Assembly: GCA_914767715.1 (NCBI GenBank)
Contig: OU612068.1
Span: 8,866,001 to 8,930,000 of the forward strand
Origin: Membranipora membranacea
Taxonomy: Eukaryota; Bryozoa; Gymnolaemata; Cheilostomatida; Membraniporidae
Direction: 5' to 3'
DNA: 64,000 nt
Part shown: in pieces, positions 21,065-33,512 of the stretch
How the letters are laid out: every line of letters begins with the position of its first letter
How positions within the stretch are numbered: the stretch's first letter is position 1
Made by a program: the position numbers and the translations under genes
Notes under the pieces: generated by a model
The model's input: only the letters and a program-made list of their open reading frames with translations
What the model was told of the DNA's origin: nothing
The model's database searches: none

Positions 21065-22446
21065 CTCCTCCTGTAACAGGTGCGGATTAACTCTATATGA
21101 CCAAATTGCTAAATCATGTTTTTTAGGTTTCACTTGTAGTTTGAAGAAATAGTACATTAAAATCTCATTTGAAGACAGAAAATACAAGTTCCCAGTTTGT
21201 AGGCTGGTAATTTTTATCTCATCACCTTGCAATCAATACTGCATACTTTGGTTCCTGGTTTGTGTTGATAGTGTATAATAGGGTTGCTCAACAGTACCCT
21301 ACTACGTGTTACTTGAACCAGGGAGAATTCTCCCTGCTTGAACAGTGATCATAATTTATCATAAATACCTAAAAGTTTCTAAATTATACCTCATACTTCA
21401 TTTGATGTACCCAAATCATACTTAAACCCCCCCCCCCCCTGATCATTCAATTCTGGTCAAGCAAAAATTTTATGTGTATATTAATAACTAACAACTTGCT
21501 CGCTGTTATCCTTCTTGCCGGCACACAAAGGCACACAACATCTAGGAACGCATCACAGGGATACGAGCAGCTAAACAGGAACTCAGCCGATGATTCGTGT
21601 GCATTATCGAAGCCAAAATGGGCAAACCAAGGAGTTTGAAAAAGGAGTGGAAACGGCCTCGCATTTCAAATTGTTGTTTGTCTCCACTGGTAATTGTCCT
21701 CTCTTTATCAGCAAAGGTTTTTCATGACCACAGCCAATCAGAGCAGAGACTGCAGAGAGTGACTTCATGGCAAAAAGAAGTACAACTTGAGTTGCTTTAA
21801 TAATTTTTATTAACTGTCCAATCAGCAAGAGCATAGTTGTGAAATCCCATTTATCAAGATGGGTTCTACCTCAAGTTTCCTAAAATGTTTGAACCTCTTG
21901 AAAAGAAACTAAACTAAGTAGCAGAGAGTTATAGATAGCACTCAGGTATAGTCCATGTTTCAAACTATAGTCTAGTTTTACCTGGGACTCCAAAGCCTTC
22001 TGCTACTCATATGAGAAGGGAAAGTTTCACTGCAGACATGGCCATAAAATTGCCTCATAATTTGGTAATCAATGGCGGATTTCATCAGTCAAACGTGGTA
22101 TGTTATGCCTCCCATTGTCACTTAGGTATTAGAAAGGGCTTATTTAAGTACTTTCACTACTTTTATCTGGTCTAACTTCCACACATGGTTTTTAAATGGT
22201 GAATGAATGATTTATTTTCAGTCTCTCTATCCCCCATCAAACATTTGCATTGGAATTATAATTCAATATCCTGCAAAAGTGGTTACTATATTACTAGCAA
22301 TGTCTCATCTACACTTGTGGTGATTTACATCATGATATATTGTCTCTGGGTGTCTGAATATACCATTGAATGAACATGTCAAATATTTTAATAATTTTCA
22401 ACTGGAGACAGACATACAAAAAGACTGAGGACTCAAATGAATTTTA
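21065..22446. other. No gene recognised
   Basis: AT-rich, with a poly-C run at about 21426-21439. ORFs here are short and without recognisable features. Confidence 0.5.
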
Positions 22447-22803
22447 ATGGAGGGCCATATTAGTACAACCCTTGGAAACAGCCTTGTTAAGTCACAGGCT
22501 ACATTTCGTTTCCACTCCCTCTCTGTAACTCCCTGGGCAAACTCACCTCAGATGAATTATGAACATTTGACTCAGAATGATGACACTGACTGTTACAACA
22601 AGCTAACTCAGGGAAACATTGCTAGACATAACAATGTTGCCCATGAATTTGCCAATGGAAACAATCAATACTCTTCTCATTTTTTATATCGACCTTTATC
22701 AACCCAAAACAGTGAGAACAAGGATTTTGTTGAAGAAATTCACCCATTTATACCCGGAACACACAATTATATTACTCTACATCCATATTTCAATATAGTA
22801 TAG
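22447..22803 (+). CDS. Unidentified ORF, 118 codons
   Basis: ATG to TAG with no introns evident. Polar, Asn/His/Thr-rich composition (for example NNVAHEFANGNNQYSSHF), no membrane segment or motif. It could be an exon, a transposon fragment or chance. Confidence 0.2.
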   Translation: MEGHISTTLGNSLVKSQATFRFHSLSVTPWANSPQMNYEHLTQNDDTDCYNKLTQGNIARHNNVAHEFANGNNQYSSHFLYRPLSTQNSENKDFVEEIHPFIPGTHNYITLHPYFNIV

Positions 22804-23034
22804 GGTGAACAAACATAGTTGTATTACAATATTTTCAGTTTCATATTTACGATTTGGCCAAAATAAATGGATAACATATTCCACGGTTATATTATTAACA
22901 TTGTGAGTTGTTTATCAAGTGATTATGATCGAATGAACATGAGGACAGATTTGGGAAAGTCATTATAAAAACAAGCGGAATCAAGAGCAAAATGGGAACT
23001 ATCTATTGCAGTATCTAAAGGGAAAATAACGGGA

Positions 23035-23518
23035 TTATTGCAGAACTGGCTTTCCTGTAGTCATTCCGCATTTGGTATCAAATCATCTGCATAAAGGATT
23101 CAATGATCTTGAATCAGCTAAGCAGTATCTCAAAGAAAGTGGTACTGCAGTAAAATACATAAGCTGCACTGAAAGTGACTCCCTCAAGCAAAACTTTGAG
23201 GAAGATACTAAAAGCATAGAGTCATTTAGTACCATGTCATAGGATTACTCAATGAAAGCTTCAACATCTGCTCATCATAGCACGACAAGACATGGGCATA
23301 CTCATAGTAAAATCGCCTTCCCCGTTGCACAAAGACTAGCTAGTTTTTATTCTTTCTGGAAAAAGGGCTGGCAGAAACATCCCCAGTATACTATTCAAAG
23401 ACCATCTTGGCAACCTCTACGGATCAGAAACGACTATCATTCAAAGCTAAACGTTCGAAATCAATTCAGTACTCAATGCAAAATAGTGACGGCGAACTGC
23501 TCAAAGAAATGTATTTGA
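23035..23518 (+). other. Open coding-like segments, unidentified
   Basis: About 23035-23240 reads VVIPHLVSNHLHKGFNDLES and KQYLKESGTAVKYISC without an ATG, ending in TAG. A second frame at 23252-23518 is basic and His-rich. No family recognised; probably pieces of a decayed gene or element. Confidence 0.25.
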
Positions 23519-23665
23519 ACTTCCGTGTATTGCCGCATCATCAGATTTTTATAAACGTGTAAACTGAACACATGCTACCTAACTGCTCGGGGCATCGGAA
23601 TAAGAAATTCTATTGTGCTGTATGGCATGAGGCTATAAGTGGTCGCTAGGGCAATGACATCGCTA

Positions 23666-23850
23666 GTGCGATCACTTTGTTGCTGACGAAGATAGCTGTA
23701 GAAAACCCACACACGGCCCATCCTCTGGTCCGACTCATGTGGGTCACAAAATCGACATTAGCACATAAGCTATGCGTTGCAGCTCTTTATACAGCAAACT
23801 CCTGTAATACTGACCATAACACAGCGATTCTGCAAGCCTGGACATTGCTC
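23666..23850. repeat. Dispersed repeat, copy A
   Basis: Matches 27297-27475 in direct orientation: both contain TTATACAGCAAACTCCTG followed by AATACTGACCAT and CTGCAAGCCTGG. Confidence 0.75.
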
Positions 23851-23956
23851 AATTACTAATTTGGGAAACCTAGATAGAGTCATCGAACGCCAGCTGCCAG
23901 CTGAATTATTTTCACCGCTGTCATAAATTCAAGAACAACTTATCAAACCATGTGGG

Positions 23957-24175
23957 ATGCAAATGTTCGTCCATATCATCAGATCAGAAGATTTCTTCAA
24001 TTTTGAAGAAGAGGCAGAAATCTACAGCTACCAGAAAGATAAATATGCATCAACGAAAGAGCTACGCTACCATCGGGATATAACAGATAAGGAGTGTTTA
24101 GGTCTTGAGATGAGAGGTATCCAGCAAACTGTCAAGGTGCTCAATGACCAATCAGGGCGCAACAAAACTATTTAA
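23957..24175 (+). CDS. Unidentified small ORF, 72 codons
   Basis: ATG to TAA. Acidic/charged (FFNFEEEAEIYSYQKDKYAS), no recognisable domain. Low support. Confidence 0.15.
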   Translation: MQMFVHIIRSEDFFNFEEEAEIYSYQKDKYASTKELRYHRDITDKECLGLEMRGIQQTVKVLNDQSGRNKTI

Positions 24176-25019
24176 ACGTTGAAGATTTTTAGAGAAAAAA
24201 AAGTTTTTTTTTATGATACCAATATTATCAGTACACTTCGCTTATTGATACGCCCCAAGTAATAAATAATGATGTTCCAATCATGTTCTGGCAGCGAAAT
24301 ATTTAAAAGGTGCAAGCAGTGGTTGGTATAGACAACTCACTGACACTCTGTCAACACATCGGCACAGCTGATCATAGGTTATCAATAGAATGGTAAGCGG
24401 CTGCCTGTGTAGCAAGTGATATTGGATTGGACAGTGGATTGGATTGGGCAGCAATGACTGTATCGGAAAAAAAGTAGAGTATCTATCAGATAAAGATACC
24501 AGTCACAGTAAAGAACTCAGGGCGAAGAATACACGATAACAGATCGGCAAAATCACGAGCATCCCTGCATATGCAAATGCTGCCACAGACTGCTGCTGAC
24601 ACTGTGTCAACACTGATCATAGGTTAGCAATAGAATGGTTGAATTAGGTGATACATATTAACTGCTTAATTTCATGATGACAAACACAACCTTAAATTAT
24701 TTATTAACATTTTCAGAATGATTTAGGCTAAAAGAATTCAATGAAGGCCAATAAAAAGTGTTGAAAAAAACAATTCTATTGAATCCCTTTCTTTTAGATT
24801 TCTACACTTTTTTTTTGACACAGTGACTAATTTCACCTTGCTATTATCTCCCCCTACTTCAAACTCAAAGGAAAACAGAGGTTTAAAATGGATAAGCTAA
24901 TTCTTTGAATTTATATGTATATATATATATATTTATTTGTATTCATTTATAGGGGTTTGTCATATATTGTTTCAGATGTTTTATACTATGCAATCCTGTT
25001 TAAAATTCTTGACTGCGAT
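24176..25019. other. No gene recognised
   Basis: AT-rich with a short TA microsatellite near 24916-24932 and a local repeat containing CATAGGTTA.CAATAGAATGGT at about 24373 and 24620. Confidence 0.5.
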
Positions 25020-26620
25020 AAAATAATACTTCAAAACCAACATTGCGATCGTTTTTTCTTTTAATAATCTGCCTTAATCAAAAAGCTCATTGTGCAAAGT
25101 GGCATCTTCAAATCAGGTCAAATTGATTTCAATCGTAACATTACATTAATATGTTCACTAGAGCTCTGCAAATTTAGCCGCTGCATCGTCTTATGAAAAC
25201 AACTTCTAAGATTTTATGATTTTCATCTCACAGATCCGAGCAACCCTGCGTAAAGAGAACATATTTGAGGGGTCAATGCACACTCAATTAAGCATGAGCT
25301 TGCTGACCAGTGGCCCCATCCTAGTGACATTCACTCCAGACAAAGATGGGCAGGGTGCAAAGCCCTATCAGGTTATATTGAGTGCGAGGCCGGAAAAGTG
25401 GACTGTTAGAGCCCAATCAGACCCGTTTCACCTGGGCAATTGGCAGCTGAGAGCTATCGAGAAAGTGAATCTTAGAAAAGAGACATTCAGTTGCGCTAGA
25501 GTAAAAAGAATTGACTCAAAAAGTTGCTGGCAAAGGATGTCAAGTACCGTTCCAGTATCATTGCATAGCAGTCGACCATGCTGGGATATCAATCAATTTC
25601 AGCTGTAGAGTGTTCTTGTGGCAATCATCAAATGTGTTCTGAACTGGTTGGCATGAGCTTCCTGTGGGACAGTGGATGACAACTGGATGCTTGGTAGTTC
25701 TATGTTTTGTGTCGCCGGTCTGGGGCAAATGTTTTTTCAAATTCATAATTGTGATAAATTAATTTCTCAAAACCAAACACTGCCATTGTTTCTTCTTTCA
25801 ATAATCTAACTTTATAAAGAAGCTTTGTGAGCAATTTAATCGTTCAAATCAGGGATTATCCGATAATAATTTCTTAATTTGATTGTAACATTACATTATT
25901 TTGTTCTCTAGAGCTCTGCAAATTTAGCCTCTGCACAGTCCTATGATAACAACATATAAGGTATTTTGTTTTTTAGCTGATCGAATATTTTGTCCTTTAT
26001 TGTTGCATGACAGACCTTATTCTCAATAATACCTTCAAATTTACTTTTGTTTTACTCTAATGTTCTCGTTTTTGAAATTTTTTGGATTTTTTTAGCAATA
26101 TTCAATCAAACAATTCAATAAAAGTATTAAAAAAAAGACAAAAAAAAGGAAATAATAATAATAGACATGGAAATCTGGAGGATTTGGATGGTATGGTATG
26201 ATGATGAACCACAAAAGGTATCTCATTATCCGCATCAAATAGGCCTGAAAAACACAGCAAAAGATTGAAAAAGGCAATAAAACCAAGATCTAACAGGCCA
26301 ACAGGTATCAAAAGTTCGGCGGATTTTGAGGGTCTGAAGTTGGCTATAGAATGGACACTACAGTTGTTGAACCTACTTTATATCTAAGCATGGTTTGTTC
26401 ACAACTGATGATCTTATAAATGGGACCATTTGCACAGCCACACAAATCAACACTATTAAATTTACTGTTGTTTCATTGGCACTTGTATGGTTTTGTTACT
26501 TTTGCCCTTTCTGGCACTCTTTGGAAAACATTTAACCATTGATATAATAAGGATTGCCAACAAGCGTGCTACAAACAACTCCATTGCATTACTTTATTTT
26601 AAGTGCATCCTATCTGTGTG
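25020..26620. repeat. Paralogous non-coding and exon blocks
   Basis: About 25020-25220 and 25750-25960 are direct repeats (both carry TCTAGAGCTCTGCAAATTTA or near-identical sequence). About 25930-26600 is also related to 31620-31960: shared CTATGATAACAACAT-type, TATGGTTTTGTTACTT and ATAATAAGGATTGC motifs appear in order. Confidence 0.65.
25234..25608 (+). CDS. Candidate extracellular-domain exon, unidentified
   Basis: After acceptor ATCTCACAG the phase-0 frame is open for 124 codons to a stop at 25606-25608. The first two thirds look like a folded beta-rich domain (SMSLLTSGPILVTFTPDKDG, KPYQVILSARPEKWTVRAQS). A cryptic donor probably ends the real exon earlier, since the tail is less protein-like. 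It lies upstream of a membrane-segment exon at 26599-26733, in keeping with a type I membrane protein, but no splice model links them. Confidence 0.35.
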   Translation: MRATLRKENIFEGSMHTQLSMSLLTSGPILVTFTPDKDGQGAKPYQVILSARPEKWTVRAQSDPFHLGNWQLRAIEKVNLRKETFSCARVKRIDSKSCWQRMSSTVPVSLHSSRPCWDINQFQL

Positions 26621-26733
26621 CTAGGAGCTTTAACCACACTATCCGGGATTCTGATATTTTGTTTGAAATGCAAAGACAATGCAAACGATGCATCTGATTA
26701 TGAAAAGCAAAAGCGATCTCAAAAGACACCTGA
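26599..26733 (+). CDS. Candidate terminal exon: membrane helix plus short tail
   Basis: After TTTTAAG, phase 1, the frame reads ICVLGALTTLSGILIFCLK then KCKDNANDASDYEKQKRSQ and ends at TGA. One membrane helix with a palmitoylation-like Cys pair and a short charged tail fits the cytoplasmic end of a type I membrane protein. Its helix resembles the one at 20696-21064. Unknown family. Confidence 0.4.
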
Positions 26734-27296
26734 AGCACCTTGATGATGTAGGAAATATTGTACAAACAGACCGCCCATCAACTGCCACAAAGCTAGCAGG
26801 GTACAAAATCGAGTTAGTACGAAATCATATAGAAAGTTTTGCCATATTTGAAGCCCCACTATGTGAGAAAACAACAGGACTTTCTATCCAAGGAGTCTCA
26901 CTATTTCATGTATGTATAATATGTACAAGACAATGTAGATATCTAGCAGGATGAGATTGTGAAAGAATTGAGATACCGTGAGATATTTAACACCCAATAC
27001 AACATCACATTCAAGCCACCATACAAAAATTTATGTGGTAAGTGTGAGTTGTAAAAAGTGTAAGCAGGAACTCTTACCCCAAAGGACAATGTAGCCAATG
27101 AGGCGCTCACCAGGGTAAAAGGGTAACCATGAGAGTTTAGATGGTATCATTCTGTGTAGAAAATGTTTTTGCACGTCCTCATATTGCTCTTTCACCAGCT
27201 TTTTATAAAAGTGAACTAACTGCTGTGGTGCATCGCAATAAGAGATCTTATTGTGCAATATGCCACATGTTCATCAGTGGACGCTCCGGCAAAGAC

Positions 27297-27475
27297 TTTG
27301 CTAGTGACATCAGTATGTTGTTGCCAAAAGATAGCTGTAAACCACATGGGCGCCACCCACCTAATTATCTGGCTCGACTTGTGTACCAAAAAGTTATGCT
27401 CTGCAGCTCATTATACAGCAAACTCCTGCAATACTGACCATCACACAGCGCTTCTGCAAGCCTGGTCATAGCTCA
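27297..27475. repeat. Dispersed repeat, copy B
   Basis: Direct-orientation partner of 23666-23850, about 3.6 kb away. The short ORFs across both copies share the string CNTDH, which follows from the nucleotide similarity. Confidence 0.75.
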
Positions 27476-29426
27476 TAGCTCAGCAAACAGATTGAACTTC
27501 CACAGCCACGCAGACAAAGCCCTATTCTAATGAATCCTCCTTTCGTGGATAAAGAAATACATTGTATGTCATACAAATTGCTATATAATTATGTCAAAGA
27601 TTGAGAGAAAATTGTGGTGTGCTGTGACACCAGCAGATCACAGCAGTCATAGATCTGAATTCAAACCAGCTAAGATGTGACTTTATTGATGCAAGACTAA
27701 ATATAAATATTTTCTCTAATAAATAATTGTTGGTTTGTGAAAAGGTGTTCATCCCTTTTTACTTGCACACTAATACTTAATCCAAATTACCTGTTCTGCT
27801 CATGTCTTAAAAAAAATCCAGTTCACCGACTTTGACTTAGGGTAATGTCAAAGACCGAGACAAAATGGTTCATGATATATATCATTCCGAAGGGTAGGTC
27901 ATCAGCTTTCGAAATTTTCAAAAATCAATGACACAACGTCACATGACGTAACGTTATTACTTGTTGAAGAATGAAGAAGTGTATTTTTCCTACTTACGCT
28001 GCCTACATTGTGTTATAGCAATCTATCTTTTGTTGCATGTTGTCCCTTTATAAGGTCTCTGTTGTGACATAAATCAATAATTTTTAATAACTAGAGCCCA
28101 GACTATGCTTTTTATTGCACAACTTTATGGTCAAATTTTCATGATTATATAGGCTGCGAAGTCATGATCATCCAGCAATGCATACAATTCCCACAGAAAC
28201 TAAATCGGCCATAATTCCATATTGGGTATCTTGCCAACCTCCTGAGATCAACAGTCAACGAAATAAACTACTTTGGTCAAAGTTGTGTTCTCATGAACTT
28301 GGTCATTTCATGCTAAATCTGATATTTGAGAATAATTACTTTAGCGACATTTTTAGCCAAAGCCATATCACAACAGATCAATAAACTGCTTCCTTAAGCA
28401 CAATCTAACCTTTTGACCGCTAGATAGGTTTGGCTACTGTAGCATACTATCATCAATATCTAGCAGACATTAATCAACCTACTGTCAGAAAATCAGTGAT
28501 CAACATTGTCTGCAATGCACAATGTGTAGCTACATTTCTAGAGGCACAGCTCATCATGAGAATAATAATGAGGGGATTTTCTACAAAACCACTTAGTGGT
28601 TAGGGTCGCTTGGTATGTAGTGATGGTCTGAGATGATTTGTCTGGACATCACAAAGCACCGAAAACAGACCCCTCAACCCTTGGCATGTTTGCGAGGAAA
28701 TCAGGGCTCAGCAGACATAACTACCATTTTCTGAAGAGTTAAGGTATGTGGTATCTTTTTTATACTGTTTACTGACCTCCTGGTCATTCGTTATCTATAA
28801 TTGATGCTATATTAAACCATTTTTCCAACAAGTGCTTCAGAAATCACTTCAAATATTGAGTAATGCTCTGCACAAATCACAACAATCAGTAATTCTGAAG
28901 AAAAATAGGCAGTGCCCCACTAATTGATGCATAAGTACGCATGCGTGAAATTGACATAGAAAATGAAGATATTGAAACACATTGTGGGTCATCGAATTTC
29001 ATCTTAGTTCTATCTATGAGGACCCGGATGTTGTTATTTGGTCTCTAAATTGCAAATTCCGGTTCAATGGGTTTCCCAAGACTTCATAGCACTTGTTCTC
29101 ATCTAAATTCTTGACGCATTTCATGCAATCACCTGTTAAACTATTCATTGTTTAACTGAGCACCCGTGACAACCAATTTTAGTCAGAAATATTACAGATT
29201 AACATAAATTGGTGAGTCAAAACTGTGAGCATGTCTTGTTTTTAATTTGAGACAATTTTCAAGGTTTAGTCAGGTAGTTCCATTCACTAAACTACCAGGT
29301 AAATCGTGTATGTGTATTGTATTGTGGAACATACCAGGAATCAATCAAACCCTGCAATAACCATCAAAAGAAAACGGAGCATGTTGTTATTATTATTCAC
29401 AAGAAAAATTGTTGTCTGTTTTGTAG
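27476..29426. other. No gene recognised
   Basis: AT-rich sequence. An ORF at 28178-28381 (68 codons) has no recognisable similarity. Confidence 0.5.
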
Positions 29427-30423
29427 CTTTAGACTATGGTCCCAACTCGCTACAGCTTAAAGAAGACCTCAGAGAAACTTTACTAGTAGATACGTGGCGG
29501 GAGACGTATGTTAATATGGCTGATCCGGACAGCACAGCATCACAGACCAGTGTCGAGTGGTTGGAGCAGCGTAGAGACAGGGTGACTGCCTCTAACTTTG
29601 GCAAAATTGTCAAACGGAAGGTTAGTTTCAAATGATTGGCATGCGCCGAATGGAACTATAGGCTCATTTGCTGCGAGAAAATATGTTTAAAACTTCCATT
29701 TGGTAAATAACTCTGTTATTTGATTGAAATACATCATACTTCGGGTAAGTACTGCTAATACAAGTTAATCTAAAATGAGTTATTGTACACCACTTATCAT
29801 CTTATTTCAGAAAGCTGACCCATCAGGACTGGTGAAATCTATCCTTTACTCTAATTTCTCTCGAAACGACGCAACAAAGTACGGACATGACATGGAGAGG
29901 GTCCTGGAGGATTGGTTTATCACTGAGCACACTCAGGGTGTAGTGGAGGTGGTTCACCTTGGTCTTGTTGGTCACCGTACATTCAAATATATTGCAGGTT
30001 CTCCTGATTAGATTGCAATCAACAGGGTTACAAATGAGAGATTTCTACTAGAATTCAAAGCCCCCTATGGTCTTCAAACCTCTGAGACATATATTTTTAC
30101 TGCCCCTTATTTGATACCATCATTTTTTCTAGCAAAGAAGGATGGTCAACTAATCCTAAAGAAGCGTCATGCTTATTATTACCAGATCCAGGGATTGCTT
30201 GAAGTGTTTGATTTGCGTACTGTATGCTTGTGGTGGCTGGTCATGAGAGCAATGTGCTGTGAGAGTAGAGCGAGATAGTGAAATCTTTTTTACAGTAATG
30301 CTTCCTAAACTGGGTGAGTTTTATTTTGGAGCGATTCTACCTGAAAGAGTGTATGCTATGAAGCGACGTGGAGGTTTGCGTAGTTGTTTGATGCCTATAG
30401 ATAGAATGGATTTTGTTGAATGA
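29427..30423 (+). pseudogene. YqaJ-type (lambda-exonuclease-fold) nuclease gene, broken
   Basis: Exon 29427-29620 reads WLEQRRDRVTASNFGKIVKR (family W..R...ITAS.FG motif) and ends at a GTTAGT donor. Exon 2 starts at 29811 in phase 0 with SGLVKSILY and ATKYGHDMERVLEDW (the G..ME motif). It continues YIAGSPD, then an in-frame TAG at 30009-30011 where the family usually has Gly, then FLLEFKAPYG (catalytic ExK) and HAYYYQIQGLLEVF (YYxQxQ). A +1 frameshift near 30258-30262 precedes VERDSEIFFTVMLPKLGEFY and AILPE, ending TGA. YqaJ domains act as recombinase-associated exonucleases. In animals, copies are often found in transposon-like genes. Domain order is complete, but the gene carries two disabling changes. 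Confidence 0.8.
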
Positions 30424-31530
30424 GTTAATCTGGGAATAGCAATGGGGGTTTGTCTATGCTATGACATGTTGGGGGAAGGGGGTAGAGCTAGACTTGAGCT
30501 TCTTTGGGATGTTGGCTGTCCTTCAAACCTCTTTAATTTGATAATGATTAATTTTCTACACTGTTTCTACATGTAAATAAATATGATATTCAGCAGCATC
30601 ATGACATATTTAGCACCTATGATCTCAGCTGCATGTTAACATCAATTGACTTGCTTCTAAAACGTATTTTCGTCCTTTGTGATTGAGTTACAGAATGGCA
30701 AAAGACAAATAATACCTAAAAAACCGGATATAAGCTATCAGTTACTTTACTGATGATTGATAGGTCAAAATAACAATAGGTTGTCTTATTATTCACCAAA
30801 AAAAAAAATATATATTTGTTACAAACACTGCTGAGCATTGAGGAGAAATGAGTGTTATTCATTGCTGCCTGTCATTATGTTGCGTCTCACTCATCGTCTT
30901 AGCAACCCCATAGCAACAACCCCTGTGCAGGACCGGAAAAACCAGACTCTGGAATTTCCAGGTTTTGGACCTAAATATTGTCAACCCTATAACTACCCAG
31001 GAATGAAATTTCAGAATCCTATTTTTTTTCTGCAATATCTCTGATGTGCACAGAACAATAATATCTAAGGTATTTTAACTTCTTTGTCGGTCTTTAACAT
31101 TACCTTAATGATTAACTTTATACAGCACATAGTCAATAATATTGCATGTGTATCGCCACATCGCCACTGTCTAGTCATCTGATATATTTTCTTTACATTG
31201 ATGCCTACGAAATAGTGTATCATATCACTCCTAGCTATATTAAGACCCTCTTCTGGATAGGGGATATCCAATTTATGATTATTTTATTTGCCACCTAATG
31301 ATGAACTAAACAATACAAACGTTTCTTCCGTTAAACATCTTCCTTTACCAGTAACCTGTAAAGGTACTGGAGCGCAATGTCCTATCTGTAGACAAAGTGC
31401 ATCAGTCCTGCAGTGGTGACTCAACTAATATCAGTCCTGTTGTGGTGAGCATGACATAGTGCAAAATGAGTTCAAAGTAGTAACATTATCATTATTATTC
31501 TTTGCAGTATAATAGGACATTCATTGTCAC
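30424..31530. other. No gene recognised
   Basis: AT-rich flank, A-run at about 30799-30809; no coding signal. Confidence 0.5.
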
Positions 31531-31619
31531 TCTTCTTTCAAATCAGAAGTATGAAGCAGTCCAATGTCCAGCTATTCCAATATCTATATTTCAACTATAC
31601 CATGACGTTATCCTGTTTT

Positions 31620-32060
31620 CAAAGCTACCTGTGCACAGTCCTACGTTAACAACATCTAAGTTATTCTATTTTTCGCCTACAGATAATTTTTCTCTTATTG
31701 TTACATAAATGACTTTATTCTACATCAATACTATCAAATTTATTACTGTTCCATTTTAACGTTTATGGTTTTGTTACTTCGCCCTTTTTTTGGCACTATT
31801 GAAAAAATTTCACAATTGCAATAATAAGGATTGCTAATGTAAGTGTTGAAACATTATTCCATTGTATTACTTTGCATATGATGATGAACCACAACAGCAA
31901 TCTCATCATGCCATAAAAAAGGTGGAAAACAAAGAATCAGATTGAGAAAACCAGGATCAACAAACAACAGACAACATAAGTCAGGAGGATTCGGGGATAG
32001 GAAGCTGGTTCAAGAATGGAGGCTGGAGTAGTCGGAGTAGTTGCTGAGCTCTATTTAAGC
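31620..32060. repeat. Third member of the 25-26.6 kb paralogous block family
   Basis: Aligns in order with 25930-26600. It contains the coding-like string YDDEPQQQSHHAIKK, related to YAFDDETSHQT at about 20790 and YDDEPQKVSHYPHQ at about 26200. The frame reaches TGA soon after (KESD then stop). Confidence 0.6.
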
Positions 32061-32145
32061 TGCATCTACACTGGGTAATAATCGTACTCGAGTTGTCCTC
32101 TCATGCAAAAATCGGACAGAGTGTACACCTTGGCCGGGCGGACGA

Positions 32146-32999
32146 ATGTGCAGAAGGCTGGAAAAACTCCACAGCAGTCAATCAAGTGTTGGTAGTAGCA
32201 TACTAAACACAACCATTGATTCTGTCATGGAAACAACACCAATAAGACCAATGTCAAGCACACTCAAACGTCCACTCAGCAACGACTCTAACTCACCAAC
32301 ACCCATGTCTGTAACAAAAAAACATCGTTCTCTTGAACAACCCACCATACATAAATCTAGCTACCTACAGAGCTTGAAGTCTGGTCTGACTGGTGGTGAA
32401 GATGGAAATCTCCGATCAGCCAGCCAGACACAAGCTCAGGCAGCTACTAACATAGGACCACCAGCTTTTGTAGCATATATCGACACAGCAAATGGCACAG
32501 CTCTTTCACAAATTATGGCAGACCACATTCGTGACAATCTAGAAAAAGAACTCTATGACCCACCTGGTTTTTCTGCAGCCCCTGACAGGTTTCTGCAGTA
32601 TGGGCTTGTAGTCAATCGACTTACATCAACATCCATTTTTAAAGTTATTTGTGCAGACTCCAAATCTGTTTATTGGATCACCCTGCTGGCAACACTCTAC
32701 CAAGGTTTGGTTCCGCATCATTCAGAGCTTTGAAGTGGAACCAGCTACCAAAACCTATCAGCCTCTTTACTCTCTTCCCAAGGAAGAGAGAAGGAGATGC
32801 TGATGAACTAACACACCTTTTAGCCAGGTGAAATCGTTAAAACAATATCAGAAAATGGACTATTTATAGATCATGGCAAAAAGAAAAGGGTCTTTTTGTG
32901 TTTTGGAGTTGACTCTGCTTCCTACAGATACCTCACTACCCAGGACATGAGGCTTTTCTTTGAGCTCAGCACTATCCAATTCAGATTACAACATTGAAA
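32146..32999 (+). pseudogene. ORF1 (gag-like) of the I/Nimb-like LINE
   Basis: From ATG 32146: a Ser/Thr/Pro-rich, basic N-terminal region (SVTKKHRSLEQ), then the domain FKVICADSKSVYWITLLATL. A one-base shift at about 32690 moves the frame to LPRFGSASFRALKWNQLPKP, the W..LP motif typical of ORF1 proteins of I/Jockey-group elements. The frame then breaks again. Zinc knuckles were not identified. It would coat the element's RNA in an intact copy. Confidence 0.6.
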
Positions 33000-33359
33000 C
33001 AAAGATAAACCTCAGGCCGGGCCAGCTACTGATACCAGAGCTAGTGATACGGGGCGTACAAATGCCACTAGGACACAATGCATATGGGCCAGCAACTGAA
33101 ACCAACCCACAACATTGCAATACACAAATACCCTCAACACCCTCATATCACACTCACCACCCTGACAGAACAGCTGCACAAGCTGATACTGCAGGTACTC
33201 TTTTCACCCATCCCAGTAGCAGGACAGCTGCACAAGCTGATACTGTACCTCTCTCTCTTATGTCGCTCAATCTTGGCGGGGCAACTTGGTTCACTGACAC
33301 TAAAGATGGGACAGTTACCTTTACTGATACCAATTTGGGACAGGAAACCCTGATGGTAC

Positions 33360-33385
33360 CGCCAAACCACCACCACCACCACCCC
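33360..33385. repeat. CCA trinucleotide run
   Basis: (CCA)n within the spacer between ORF1 and endonuclease remnants. Confidence 0.8.
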
Positions 33386-33512
33386 ACGGAATGGGGCAAC
33401 TGGATCAAGTGGCACCTAATCAGTATATTGATACTGAAAGGGACAGTTTAATGACTGAAACCTTTCTTGTTCAAGTAGGATCTTTCATCTTAACTGAAAT
33501 GATGTCTGATAC

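Noticed and set aside
33143-33415. Minus-strand ORFs of 84-90 codons
   Set aside because: They lie opposite the LINE ORF1-endonuclease spacer and depend on the CCA run; no independent support.
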